A program made the position numbers and the translations under genes. Positions 9,820-18,616 of a stretch of DNA of 64,000 nt are shown here, piece by piece (the first letter of the stretch is position 1; the number at the start of each line of letters is the position of its first letter). The notes below the pieces were generated by a model. The model did not search any database. It saw nothing but the letters and a program-made list of their open reading frames with translations, and was not told the origin of the DNA. The DNA is from Glaciecola sp947496235 (GTDB lineage: Bacteria > Pseudomonadota > Gammaproteobacteria > Enterobacterales > Alteromonadaceae): positions 434,001 to 498,000 of the forward strand of contig NZ_JBLWFH010000002.1 of assembly GCF_050306235.1 (NCBI RefSeq), read 5' to 3'.

Positions 9820-10761
9820 ATGCAAACTAGTAAAGAGCAAATTGAAACAATAAGTGCAGAATTAGCCAAAACTATTGCGGCTAAAACAACGGGTAAATCA
9901 ACGGTAGATACGCCCATCAAAGGCCTTTCATTTTATCGTCAGACTGTAGCGACTTCTTCATGTTCATTATGTGTCGTTGAACCTAGCATCGCGCTCGTGG
10001 TTCAAGGGGTAAAAAGTATGACTCTTGGTGAGGATACTTTTCAGTATGACCCTTATAAATTTTTAATTACTTCTTTAGATTTACCAGCAAGAATGCAGGT
10101 GCTTCAGGCGAATAAAGAAAAGCCCTACCTAGGTTTAGTAATCAAGTTTGATTTAGCGGTGTTGAGTGAATTGATACTGCAAGCACCACTGGAAAAACAA
10201 AAGGATTTAAGCTCCCAGCAGGGGATGATTTTAGGTAATACAACACCTGAACTTCTCGCCGCTTGTCAGCGTTTAGTGGCGCTTTTAGACGAGCCATCTT
10301 CAATTGAAGTATTGGCGCCTTTAATAAAAAGAGAGATTTTTTGGCGAGTGCTCACCAGTGAACAAGGCGCTCGTCTGCGACAGGTTGTTTCTGCAAGTTC
10401 TCACGGATTGAGGATTTCTCGTGCCATAGAATGGCTCAAAGCCAACTATAGTTCTCCACAAAGTGTCGAGTCCCTTGCTGATATGGCCCAAATGAGCAAA
10501 TCGACTTTCCATCATCACTTTAGAGAACTCACCTCCATGAGTCCTTTACAATATCAAAAGAGGTTACGTTTATTAGAGGCTAGGCGATTGATGTTAGGTG
10601 AGGATTTAGATGCTTCAACCGCGGCTTACCGAGTAGGGTATGAAAGCCCTTCGCAATTTTCGCGAGAATATTCGCGCCTATTCGGAGCTTCTCCAAAACG
10701 TGATATCGAGCAGCAATGGCAAAGCCTAAATGAACAAAGTAGGATGGAAGTAGCTGTTTAA
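9820..10761 (+). CDS. AraC-family regulator, YqhC-like
   Basis: The protein has 313 residues: an N-terminal cupin of the AraC_N type (SIALVVQGVKSMTLGE...) and a C-terminal pair of helix-turn-helix motifs (SVESLADMAQMSKSTFHHHF and AAYRVGYESPSQFSREYSR). Proteins of this layout such as YqhC control aldehyde/alcohol dehydrogenases. The convergent neighbour is indeed a zinc alcohol dehydrogenase, but that gene is broken here. AAGGAC precedes the ATG. A bidirectional terminator follows. Confidence 0.85.
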   Translation: MQTSKEQIETISAELAKTIAAKTTGKSTVDTPIKGLSFYRQTVATSSCSLCVVEPSIALVVQGVKSMTLGEDTFQYDPYKFLITSLDLPARMQVLQANKEKPYLGLVIKFDLAVLSELILQAPLEKQKDLSSQQGMILGNTTPELLAACQRLVALLDEPSSIEVLAPLIKREIFWRVLTSEQGARLRQVVSASSHGLRISRAIEWLKANYSSPQSVESLADMAQMSKSTFHHHFRELTSMSPLQYQKRLRLLEARRLMLGEDLDASTAAYRVGYESPSQFSREYSRLFGASPKRDIEQQWQSLNEQSRMEVAV

Positions 10762-10909
10762 TATAAATATTTTTATTTTTTAGTTTGGTAAATTCTAGAA
10801 TCTATGACATTGCTTTTTTGAATCAAGAGTGCAGGTCATATGGAGATTCATGTAAGAATTTTTTCCGTACCAATTTTAAACTCTAAGATGCGTTGGATAA
10901 TTAAATGAA

Positions 10910-10942
10910 AAAGGCCAGCATAATCGGAGAGTACTGGCCTTT
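10910..10942. terminator. Bidirectional rho-independent terminator
   Basis: The stem AAAGGCCAG (10910-10918) pairs with CTGGCCTTT (10934-10942) around a 15-base loop. An A-run on the left gives a U-tract for minus-strand transcripts. It lies between the convergent AraC gene and the dehydrogenase remnant. Confidence 0.8.
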
Positions 10943-10959
10943 ACAGGGGAAATTACAAA

Positions 10960-11580
10960 TTAAATGGTAGATGAATCAATTACGTATCTGTATCGTGCTT
11001 GCTTATTTTCTACCTTTTTCCATGCAGCATTAATTTCACTTGCAGGGATCAGCTGTATTTCAGGACGAATATTATTCGCAGCACAGTAGTCAACAATGTC
11101 TTGGGTTTCTTTCATATCGCCAATTAATGAAGCATTAAAATTGACTCTAAAAGCTGATAAACCTAAAGTATTTATTGAAACTGTGAATTTCTCGGGCATA
11201 CCTACTTGGGTAAAAGTGCCGAAGGGTTTGAGAACAGACGCGTAAGCAGCAACATCATAAGCTACAGGCAAAGTGCTTATCATATAGTCTAGTTGACCTC
11301 TGTAAGCGTTTAGCTTATCCAAAGAATCTACCACTATGACTTCTTTAGCACCAAAAGATTTTATATCTTCAACCTTGTCTGCTGTAGTGGTAAATGCATA
11401 AACCTCCGCACCTTTAGATACCGCTAGTTTGACGGCTAAATGGCCTAATCCACCGATGCCAGCTACACCGACTTTGTCACCTTTTTTCAAATTAAATTTT
11501 AAAATTGGGGTGTAAGTAGTAACGCCTGCACTTACAGCCGCGAATCCTGGTGACATACTGCTTAACATTTTCCGTTTCAA
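10960..11580 (-). pseudogene. 3' remnant of zinc-type alcohol dehydrogenase
   Basis: About 200 residues remain of a roughly 350-residue NADP-type alcohol dehydrogenase. The Rossmann region is present (AGVTTYTPILKFNLKKGDKV, GIGGLGHLAVKLA, then STLPVAYD and the C-terminus ARYRYVID). The whole N-terminal catalytic part with the zinc ligands is missing. The only start available is a TTG directly after an in-frame stop (TAA two codons upstream), and no ribosome site is visible. The homology breaks near 11570-11590, where another fragment begins. It was probably once the target of the neighbouring AraC regulator. Confidence 0.8.
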
Positions 11581-11585
11581 ACTTT

Positions 11586-11722
11586 ATCAAAGTATAGTTT
11601 GCGATTGAAGAAGGTAAAATGCCTGAAACTAGGAGTTGTTTGCCTAAAAATGCGCTAAGAAAAACAACGCAGATGGCCAAAAGCGGCACACCTGCATTGT
11701 GGGTTGGAGACGTTTCTTGTAG
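11586..11722 (-). pseudogene. Possible amino-acid permease fragment
   Basis: In the frame that follows the GH43 stop codon the translation reads TSPTHNAGVPLLAICVVF and then a second hydrophobic stretch ending IANYTLIKF. This resembles an internal piece of an APC-type permease (conserved hydrophilic loop with Pro, then a membrane helix). It has no start, and its frame runs into the out-of-frame dehydrogenase remnant. It is best explained as the other side of a deletion junction. The family guess is weak; that the segment is leftover coding DNA is somewhat firmer. Confidence 0.3.
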
Positions 11723-13348
11723 TTAGATCGCTCGGTAAGAGAAGTTCTGTAGTTTGGCTTTGCCTTTGCCGACGCAATAAATGCCCACTTTGAGGCTAGA
11801 AAAACCGCCAAACACATTGTGGTTTATCCCTGCAACTTCCATTCTAGTGGGATGTCGCTGCCATGTTTTCCCTTTATCAGTGGAATAATGATAGGTAATG
11901 ACGTTGCGGTCATTGGTGATTCTAAAGCGTATCAGTTGAGATTTATTTTTCATACGCGCCCACTGTTGTTCTTCAGCGTATTGAAAAGACTTTATATTCT
12001 CACCATCGTGACCAATGCCCACGTATCCCTTGTGGTTGTAAAATAATAACAAACCAGCTTCGGCACCTTTATCCAACACCATATCCAACTCAACCTGATA
12101 ACAGGGATCAACCACGATACAAGTCAGCGGAGAAGAGTTTGCTGGCGTTGTGCCAGAAGCTTTGAGTTCTAGATTACCTGCCGCATATTTAACCCGATCC
12201 ATTTCATCATCTGCTGGTCTATGGAAACACCATTGAATCCCAAACTTGTTACTGGAAAAATCATCAGATAACGGGAATCCTGAAGTTTTGGTTGGAAGGT
12301 TTGCTGGTTTAGGCATAGGTTGAGATAAGTCACCACCTTTTGCTTTAAACCATCCATCATCTGTCCATTCGATAGGCTCTAGTAGAGTTTGTCGGCCGAG
12401 TGTTCGTAAACCATTCTCATAACCGTGGTAAACCATCCACCAGTCACCCTTTGGCCCTTCAACTAAGGTTGCGTGCCCACGGGACCACCAAGGTTCGTCT
12501 TCAGATTCGGTGCGAACTAACGGGTTGTTGGGGCAATCTTCCCAAGGTCCATGAATAGACTTTGAGCGTGCCGCAATTACCATATGACCAGTAACAGGAC
12601 CTGCTGTACCACCTACAGCTGTGACTAGATAGAAATAATCTCCGTAGCGAGTAATTTTTGGCCCTTCAGGAGCGAAGTTTTCCACAATCCAATGTTCGGG
12701 ATAGCGCCAGGGTTCATAGGCTTTTTCAATTTTGCCTGCGGTTTTTAAACCATTTTTATGCAAACGAATCTTACGAATACCATTGACAAAAAGATAGCGA
12801 TGACCATCTTCGCCAACAGCATGCCCGGGATCTATGCAACCTTCAATTTTCAGATCAATAGGATCGCTCCACGGACCCTCAATTTTATCTGCCCAAATCA
12901 CATAAGTTGACCAAGGTTGCCCATCTACAGCAGCAGGAATGTAAATGTAGTACCTATCCTCATATTTACACAAATCTAACGCCCAGACAGTGCCGATATT
13001 TTTATTTAATGCAGGACCTATTGGTGACCAATTAACAAGATCTTTGGAGTGCCAAATAACGATACCTGGATAAGAGTAAAATGACGAAAATGTCATGTAG
13101 TAGTCATCGCCGTCTTTAAGAATGGTCGGGTCGGGGTGATCACCAGAAACAATAGGATTTAAAAAGGTACCATTACCTAAGTCGGCAATGCGCTGACCTT
13201 CTAAGCCTTTGCCCCAATGTAAATTTCGTTTGTCAGGACGACAGTTTGATTCAGAGATTTTCGGTGATGCGCTTAAAAAGGAAATAGGAGAAAGGACCGC
13301 ACCAGCTACGCAAGCTTTGAAAATATTGCGTCTTGTTTTATTCAACAT
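11723..13348 (-). CDS. GH43 glycoside hydrolase, Tat-exported
   Basis: This 541-residue secreted enzyme probably removes xylose or arabinose units from plant or algal polysaccharide. The N-terminus TRRNIFKA plus a hydrophobic stretch is a twin-arginine signal. The five-bladed propeller shows the three GH43 acids: Asp73 in HPDP (base), Asp173 in IDPGH (modulator) and Glu228 in FAPEGP (acid). From about residue 350 a beta-sandwich of the GH43 C-terminal type follows. The gene lies 15 bp after a hotdog-fold gene on the same strand, and a membrane AraC regulator stands upstream. Substrate specificity cannot be read from the sequence. Confidence 0.85.
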   Translation of the reverse strand: MLNKTRRNIFKACVAGAVLSPISFLSASPKISESNCRPDKRNLHWGKGLEGQRIADLGNGTFLNPIVSGDHPDPTILKDGDDYYMTFSSFYSYPGIVIWHSKDLVNWSPIGPALNKNIGTVWALDLCKYEDRYYIYIPAAVDGQPWSTYVIWADKIEGPWSDPIDLKIEGCIDPGHAVGEDGHRYLFVNGIRKIRLHKNGLKTAGKIEKAYEPWRYPEHWIVENFAPEGPKITRYGDYFYLVTAVGGTAGPVTGHMVIAARSKSIHGPWEDCPNNPLVRTESEDEPWWSRGHATLVEGPKGDWWMVYHGYENGLRTLGRQTLLEPIEWTDDGWFKAKGGDLSQPMPKPANLPTKTSGFPLSDDFSSNKFGIQWCFHRPADDEMDRVKYAAGNLELKASGTTPANSSPLTCIVVDPCYQVELDMVLDKGAEAGLLLFYNHKGYVGIGHDGENIKSFQYAEEQQWARMKNKSQLIRFRITNDRNVITYHYSTDKGKTWQRHPTRMEVAGINHNVFGGFSSLKVGIYCVGKGKAKLQNFSYRAI

Positions 13349-13363
13349 ATGTATTTATCTCGT

Positions 13364-13765
13364 TTATGCCTTAGTTTGTTTTAATGTTCCGTGTGAAGCT
13401 GCTATTAATTCATCAGATGAATCCTGAGCAGAATATATTTGGCATTGAAATAACGCATTTTCTTCGCACACAAATTCAACACTCGCTTCCACTTTTATGC
13501 TGTCAGGAATTTGCGTGCAGTGCATGAAGAGTTCAAGCTCAACAGGAGTGCAATCACCTATCGATTGATTGCCAGCCCTATTCACTGCCATATCAATCAC
13601 CTGAGCTAGAATTCCAGTCGCCTTATCTCGCCATAGTCGAGTGGCCGGTAACAAGGATAATTCAATAGAAACACGTTCTGGGGAATCGTTTACATTTAAC
13701 ACATTAAAAAAATGCAAAATAGGATGTGTTAATCTCGGCGCGTAAGACGTTGTAATAGAGTCCAT
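13364..13765 (-). CDS. Hotdog-fold thioesterase-like protein
   Basis: The protein has 133 residues. GILAQVIDMAVNRAG resembles the central helix of PaaI/4HBT thioesterases, including the Asp. The following strands (TPVELELFMHCTQIP, SIKVEASVEFVCEENALF) fit the sheet, and it ends with AASHGTLKQ. The substrate is unknown. It immediately precedes the GH43 gene (15 bp), so the two are likely co-transcribed although their functions do not obviously match. Confidence 0.55.
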   Translation of the reverse strand: MDSITTSYAPRLTHPILHFFNVLNVNDSPERVSIELSLLPATRLWRDKATGILAQVIDMAVNRAGNQSIGDCTPVELELFMHCTQIPDSIKVEASVEFVCEENALFQCQIYSAQDSSDELIAASHGTLKQTKA

Positions 13766-14037
13766 TTTTATCTTCCTATTAAAAAATCACTGATTATTTC
13801 AGCGCTCTGTATTAATTCATTCAGTGGAGGTTCCAAGTTTTTACTAACTTTATACCGCTTTACTAGATGAGATTATTGCACTTCTTTTTAAAAAAACGGT
13901 GCAATCGCTGAGTCGAATCAGACTAATGGAAATGTGAGGTAAAGTGTTATTTCGGATGTTAAAAAAATTAACATTTTAGCAAAATTGTTATTTTTTTTAT
14001 CAAATGTTGAATAAATTAGACTGTTTTTTTTACCTGA

Positions 14038-15207
14038 TTAAAGGTAGCTCTTAAACGCTTTCGGTGTACATCCATACTCTTCTTTAAACAGCTTATTAAA
14101 ATAAGAAACGTTTTTATAACCAACGGAATAGGCTATTTCCGCAATGTTAGCATCTTCCACTTCAGACAATAATCGAGCCGCTTCGGTTAATCTTAATTTG
14201 TTTAAATAGCCCGTAAAGGTTAAGCCAAGTTCAGATTTTAAAATTTCGTTAATTTTTGTTCTGCTGGTACCGGTTTCTGACACAGCAAAATCTAAATTAA
14301 GCTCGGGATTAGCATACTCAGTTGCCATTAGCTGTAAAATCGCATTTTGCTCTTTGTCATGCCGAGGCTCGATACTTAATTGTCGATAGGCAACAAGTGG
14401 ACGTTCTTGTAGAAATTTTCTTTTCAGATCCCCAGTCAGGGCTTTGGAATGTTGTCTAAATACCCAAATGAAAAAGCTGGCCCAAAGCACAAATAAGGTA
14501 GCTGACAATATGTAAATATAGTTTTCATCTACACCTGTAAGGTGTATTTCACTAATTTGCACGCGGGAATAAACTTCTTTTGGGGTTTGTAAAGTAGTAG
14601 CAAAATGAAACTTCGCGACTTTTTCTAAGCTATATTCGTTCATTGATAATTTAAGATTAAACATTGCTAACCACCATTGAGGAACCTCAAGTCGGGTGAG
14701 ATCGATATTTATTCTCTGCCAATCGTCGGGACACGAAAAATAAGCATTCGGGGATCTATAGGTTAAAAAGTCGTCAGCCCGGGTAATATTGTCATCTATA
14801 GTGAACGCCATAAATATCATTTCATTTGGCACTGTGCATTTAATCACAAAATACATGTCAGTGAATTTTGAAAGGTTAGCAAGTTCTAGATTACCCGAAT
14901 TATCCAAAAATTCTAAAGCGACAGCTGAGTAAGGAAATTCAATTTTATCTGAGACTTCAAATTCAAAATCGAGGCTATAACGGGCGTCTTTAAGTTGTGA
15001 AAGAGAGTCTCCACCATCTTCTTCATCGTTCATGGCGTGAGCTTGCCATTTGATTTCGCTGCTTTCTTGGGGGAGCATGGACACATCGAGGAAAATACGA
15101 TCAATACAAAAAACCACCAATATTGCACTGATGGTCAGTACACACAAAAGCGCAATTAGTACTTTTTTGTAATAATCCAGCATCGGGTAAGAGGGATTCC
15201 AATTCAA
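14038..15207 (-). CDS. Membrane-anchored AraC-type regulator
   Basis: This 389-residue protein has two membrane helices (about 16-36 and 230-250) that bracket a periplasmic beta-rich domain (about 40-228). The periplasmic domain has a carbohydrate-binding-like look (GNLELANLSKF, DDWQRINIDLTRL). The cytoplasmic C-terminus carries the AraC double helix-turn-helix (about 295-389, ending YSVGYKNVSYFNKLFKEEYG). It is a one-component sensor that would read an extracytoplasmic ligand and act on DNA while membrane-bound. It stands upstream of the GH43 operon on the same strand and is its likely regulator. Confidence 0.75.
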   Translation of the reverse strand: MNWNPSYPMLDYYKKVLIALLCVLTISAILVVFCIDRIFLDVSMLPQESSEIKWQAHAMNDEEDGGDSLSQLKDARYSLDFEFEVSDKIEFPYSAVALEFLDNSGNLELANLSKFTDMYFVIKCTVPNEMIFMAFTIDDNITRADDFLTYRSPNAYFSCPDDWQRINIDLTRLEVPQWWLAMFNLKLSMNEYSLEKVAKFHFATTLQTPKEVYSRVQISEIHLTGVDENYIYILSATLFVLWASFFIWVFRQHSKALTGDLKRKFLQERPLVAYRQLSIEPRHDKEQNAILQLMATEYANPELNLDFAVSETGTSRTKINEILKSELGLTFTGYLNKLRLTEAARLLSEVEDANIAEIAYSVGYKNVSYFNKLFKEEYGCTPKAFKSYL

Positions 15208-15236
15208 TTATGCTAATGAAACTATCAAGAATATCA

Positions 15237-15254
15237 AACTTGTACAACTTGTAC
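15237..15254. repeat. Tandem AACTTGTAC pair
   Basis: Two perfect head-to-tail copies of AACTTGTAC lie about 30 bp upstream of the membrane AraC gene. AraC-type regulators often bind direct repeats, so this is a candidate autoregulatory site. Confidence 0.35.
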
Positions 15255-15400
15255 TGAGTAATCAACATCAGCGTTTTCAGATAATGATAGGAAATACGTG
15301 ACGTTCAACATCATTAATAAGTTAACGCAATATTCATATAATATGTTAGTTCGAATGAAAATTGCACTAGTTGCTCTTTTACTTTTAAAAAATTAAGGCA

Positions 15401-15583
15401 TTATTCGGACGTTGGTTTTTGAAAAAACTGCCAGATTTTTTCATGAAAGTAATAGGCGATTGTATTTACCGTAGGTTCAATAATCGCTATCAGTCCACCC
15501 ACTAAGAAGCTTCCCGAAATTAAATAGGCGACGGTAAATGCAACGGTGAAGTGCATAATCGCAAAAGTAATGGTTTTAAACAC
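15401..15583 (-). CDS. DUF2061 small membrane protein
   Basis: The protein has 60 residues: two hydrophobic helices around a GGLIAIIEPTVNTIAYYFHE motif and a polar C-terminus (EKIWQFFQKP). This matches DUF2061 inner-membrane proteins of unknown function. The ATG is preceded by AGGAAG. It is a single gene between two intergenic stretches. Confidence 0.75.
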   Translation of the reverse strand: MFKTITFAIMHFTVAFTVAYLISGSFLVGGLIAIIEPTVNTIAYYFHEKIWQFFQKPTSE

Positions 15584-15663
15584 ACTTGCTTCCTTTGTTT
15601 TGAAAACATAGTGTATTTACGCGCTAGAGTTGAATGAAGTTTACTCTAGGAAAATTGTCATGC

Positions 15664-15978
15664 TTATGGGTAAAAGGGCTCAACTTCTATCGACTTAGCT
15701 TGCAAACTATCATAAAGAGCAAAAAAAGTTTTTTCATTATGCTGTGCGAGAGTGAGCCAAACGTCATTGGTAATCTGACTGAAATGCAAAAACACTAGCT
15801 CATCGTTGAACATACTGGTAGCAATGAGTAAATCTGCTGATAATTCAATTTTGCTTAGATTAAGTCCCAATCTAGCGCTTAGCTTTGAAAACCAATCTTC
15901 AAGTTGGGTTTCGTCAGCTACTGGAAAGTTAGCAATCAATATGGCGTTTTCAATGATTGTCTTGGTCAACTGCTGCAT
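15664..15978 (-). CDS. Small conserved protein, possibly DUF3630
   Basis: The protein has 104 residues with no signal peptide or membrane segment. It overlaps the 3' end of selO by 13 bp on the same strand, so it is translationally coupled. The sequence (FPVADETQLEDWFSKLSARL, NDELVFLHFSQITNDVWLTL) resembles the small DUF3630 proteins found beside selO/ydiU in Alteromonadales and Vibrio. That name is from memory and unchecked. Function is unknown. Confidence 0.55.
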   Translation of the reverse strand: MQQLTKTIIENAILIANFPVADETQLEDWFSKLSARLGLNLSKIELSADLLIATSMFNDELVFLHFSQITNDVWLTLAQHNEKTFFALYDSLQAKSIEVEPFYP

Positions 15979-17477
15979 GATAATGCGATTCCTTTCTCTA
16001 GTTCACTGGGTGGATGGAAGAATTGATCCCATTTAGGATTCAATGTAAAAGGTGCTGTTACAACTTTAAGTAGACCTTCACAAACAGAAAAGTCACCGTT
16101 TTGTGCGGCTTCTATAGCATTTTGCAGATGGTGATTTCTTAACACATAACGTGGATTTATTGTCAGCAGTTTTTGTTGAATATCACTACAATTCTGCAAA
16201 CCTTCAATTTCCATAGTTTTTGCATAACGCATATCTTCTTGAATCAGTTTAGCAAAGTCTTCACACCATTGTTGTATCTCACTTTGTTGCTTAAAATACG
16301 CTTTGAATCTATCAGGTTTTCCTTCAATGATGTGACAGAACTCTTCACTCAAATGGTAAAAGCTTAAATTATAGTCGGCAAACTCGTCTCGTAGGATCTT
16401 TATAAATCGGTCTATCAGTTGAGCGCTATTTTCTGATTGGCGAACAAAGATACCTAACCTTTGATGCATAATGTTTTGATAAGCCTGTAAAAAGGTAGGT
16501 TCATAGGTCGATAGAACTTGCCTTAATTCCTCTATTTCGAGTTTACTACTGAATCCATGGGCTAACGCATTCAGATTCCATAACCCAATGCTGGGTTGAT
16601 TATCGAAGGCATAACGACCCGAATGATCAGACTTATTACATATGTAATTGGGAATAAAATCGTCTAGAAAGGCATAAGGACCATAATCAAAGGTAATGCC
16701 ATGAATTGACATGTTGTCAGTGTTCATTACACCATGATTAAAGCCAAAGGCCTGCCACTTAGCAATTAAAACAGCGGTTTTCGTGGTTATTTCTGCCAGC
16801 AAGGCTCTATAAGGCGAAGCGTTTTCTTGTAAATGTTTAAAATGATGTTGAAAGCAAAATTCAAACAGGGCATCTAGCTTATCTGGTTGATTTGAATGGT
16901 GGTAATACTCAAAATGCCCAAATCGAATATGGCTGGGACAGGTTCTTATCATCATTGCAGCCGTTTCTAATTGCTCTCGCATTACTGGTTCTTGGCTTTT
17001 AATCAAGCATAGTGCCCGAGAACTGGGTATTCCTAAATGATGAAGCGCTTCACTTGCAATATATTCTCTAATGGTCGAGCGAAGTACTGCGCGCCCGTCA
17101 GCAAATCGGCTATAGGGTGTATTGCCTGCTCCTTTTAAATGCAGGTCGACTAAATCGCCTCTTTTGGTTTTAACCTCACCTAGTAGGAGTCCTCGCCCAT
17201 CTCCTAACTGCGGATTCCATTGTCCAAATTGGTGGCCGCCATATTTTTGGGCAATGCTATTCAGCTGCCTCTTGTCCTGCTGTTCAAACAGTAAGGCAAA
17301 CAATTTATCTTGGTTTAAAAAGTCCTCAGAGAGTCCCAATTCTTTGGCTAAATTTAGGTTTGTTAGCACTAACTCAGCGTTTTCGATAGGCTCAGGACTT
17401 ACCCTGCTACAAAGGCTTTCGAGTTGTGTTGCATATTGCGAAGTTAGCTGAGAAGTTATGTTGGGTACTGCCTGCAT
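15966..17477 (-). CDS. selO: Protein adenylyltransferase SelO (YdiU)
   Basis: SelO is a pseudokinase-fold enzyme that transfers AMP from ATP to Ser/Thr/Tyr of proteins, linked to oxidative stress. The 503-residue sequence shows GGHQFGQWNPQLGDGR (about 80-95), the lysine in LHLKGAGNTPYSR, and NHGVMNTDNMSI plus FDYGPYAF of the active site. The extreme C-terminus CSS retains the conserved cysteine that corresponds to selenocysteine in animal homologues. It is divergent from a cytochrome c gene. Confidence 0.93.
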   Translation of the reverse strand: MQAVPNITSQLTSQYATQLESLCSRVSPEPIENAELVLTNLNLAKELGLSEDFLNQDKLFALLFEQQDKRQLNSIAQKYGGHQFGQWNPQLGDGRGLLLGEVKTKRGDLVDLHLKGAGNTPYSRFADGRAVLRSTIREYIASEALHHLGIPSSRALCLIKSQEPVMREQLETAAMMIRTCPSHIRFGHFEYYHHSNQPDKLDALFEFCFQHHFKHLQENASPYRALLAEITTKTAVLIAKWQAFGFNHGVMNTDNMSIHGITFDYGPYAFLDDFIPNYICNKSDHSGRYAFDNQPSIGLWNLNALAHGFSSKLEIEELRQVLSTYEPTFLQAYQNIMHQRLGIFVRQSENSAQLIDRFIKILRDEFADYNLSFYHLSEEFCHIIEGKPDRFKAYFKQQSEIQQWCEDFAKLIQEDMRYAKTMEIEGLQNCSDIQQKLLTINPRYVLRNHHLQNAIEAAQNGDFSVCEGLLKVVTAPFTLNPKWDQFFHPPSELEKGIALSCSS

Positions 17478-17539
17478 GCCATTCCTATTTTCAAACCTTG
17501 GTGTATAGTATACGAAAGCTAACGAATCTAGACCGTATT

Positions 17540-17896
17540 ATGTGTAAAAAGAATAAGAAAATCTCGTTTATATTAGGTATTTGGTTTGCATTATTTTCCT
17601 TGTCAGCTTGTGGTGAACCTCCCATTCAAGGAGATGCTAAAGCCGGAGAAAATAAGTCCACAATATGCAGTAATTGTCATGGCGAGAATGGAATATCGCG
17701 GATCCCTATTTATCCTAATTTGCGCGGACAAAAGGAACAGTATTTAGTCTTGGCATTGAAAGCATATCGCTCTGGGGAAAGGGTCAATATGGCAATGACC
17801 TCACATGCACAAAAACTTACGGATCAAGATATCGCGGATTTAGCCGCATATTATGCTAATTTGGGAAAGTCTAAAATAAACCAAAACAAAGAGTAA
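17540..17896 (+). CDS. Small c-type cytochrome, lipoprotein
   Basis: The frame is open from 17426, but that would overlap divergent selO. The ATG at 17540 starts a clear export signal ending in the lipobox LSAC, so the mature protein is probably lipid-anchored in the periplasm. The single haem site is CSNCHG, and MAMTSHA supplies the distal methionine. The fold is of the cytochrome c553/c4-domain type, about 90 mature residues. Its redox partner is not evident; the GST gene downstream is separated by 45 bp. Confidence 0.85.
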   Translation: MCKKNKKISFILGIWFALFSLSACGEPPIQGDAKAGENKSTICSNCHGENGISRIPIYPNLRGQKEQYLVLALKAYRSGERVNMAMTSHAQKLTDQDIADLAAYYANLGKSKINQNKE

Positions 17897-17941
17897 TAAG
17901 TAAAGATAAATATCCAAAACTCTCAGAAAAGGACGTCAGCA

Positions 17942-18616
17942 ATGTATACTATTCATCATCTTAACGATTCTCGCTCTCAGCGTATCATCTGGCTAATGGA
18001 ATTATTGCATCTAGATTATGAAATTAAGGTGTACTGGCGAGACAAAAAAACGAATTTAGCGCCTCAAGCGCTCAAAGATCTGCATCCGTTAGGGACATCA
18101 CCAATTATTACTCATGAAGGACAAACGATTGCAGAATCGGGTGCAATTTGTGAATACGTTATCCAACAATGTGGCCAACAAGATCTTATGCCTGCTCAGG
18201 ATACGCCAGAGTACATCCAAGTACAGTTTTGGTCTCATTTCGCGGAAGGAAGTTTTTTACCTCCATTGGTTGCCAATATGGTGCTGAACAAGGCGAAAGA
18301 AAAATCGCCTTGGTTGATTAAGCCTATAGCGAACAAATTGGTTGATGCGATTATGGATGCTTATTTCAACAAAGCAATAAAGCGCAACTTTACTTTTATT
18401 GAGCAATACTTATCAGATAAAACATGGTTCGTTGGAGAAAAGCCGACTATTGCAGATGTCCAAATGAGCTTTGCCATGGAAGCGGTTGATAAAGCGGGTC
18501 GTTTTAAACAATTCCCTAATATGGCTGCTTACGTTGAAAGATTGCAAAAATTACCCAGTTATCAACAAGCGTTAAAACGCATGCAAGACGCTGAAGAAGC
18601 GACTAAACTTGACTAG
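17942..18616 (+). CDS. Glutathione S-transferase
   Basis: This is a 224-residue soluble GST. The thioredoxin-like N-terminal half has HHLNDSRSQRIIWLMELL, where a Ser near residue 9 or 11 is the candidate catalytic residue, then GTSPIITHEGQTIAESGAIC for glutathione binding. The all-helical C-terminal half contains FVGEKPTIADVQMSF, the usual GST capping motif. AGGACG precedes the ATG. Its end overlaps convergent recQ by 14 bp. The substrate is unknown. Confidence 0.88.
   Translation: MYTIHHLNDSRSQRIIWLMELLHLDYEIKVYWRDKKTNLAPQALKDLHPLGTSPIITHEGQTIAESGAICEYVIQQCGQQDLMPAQDTPEYIQVQFWSHFAEGSFLPPLVANMVLNKAKEKSPWLIKPIANKLVDAIMDAYFNKAIKRNFTFIEQYLSDKTWFVGEKPTIADVQMSFAMEAVDKAGRFKQFPNMAAYVERLQKLPSYQQALKRMQDAEEATKLD

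Noticed and set aside
17426..17539. 38-codon N-terminal extension of the cytochrome
   Set aside because: It overlaps divergent selO and would precede a complete lipoprotein signal peptide.
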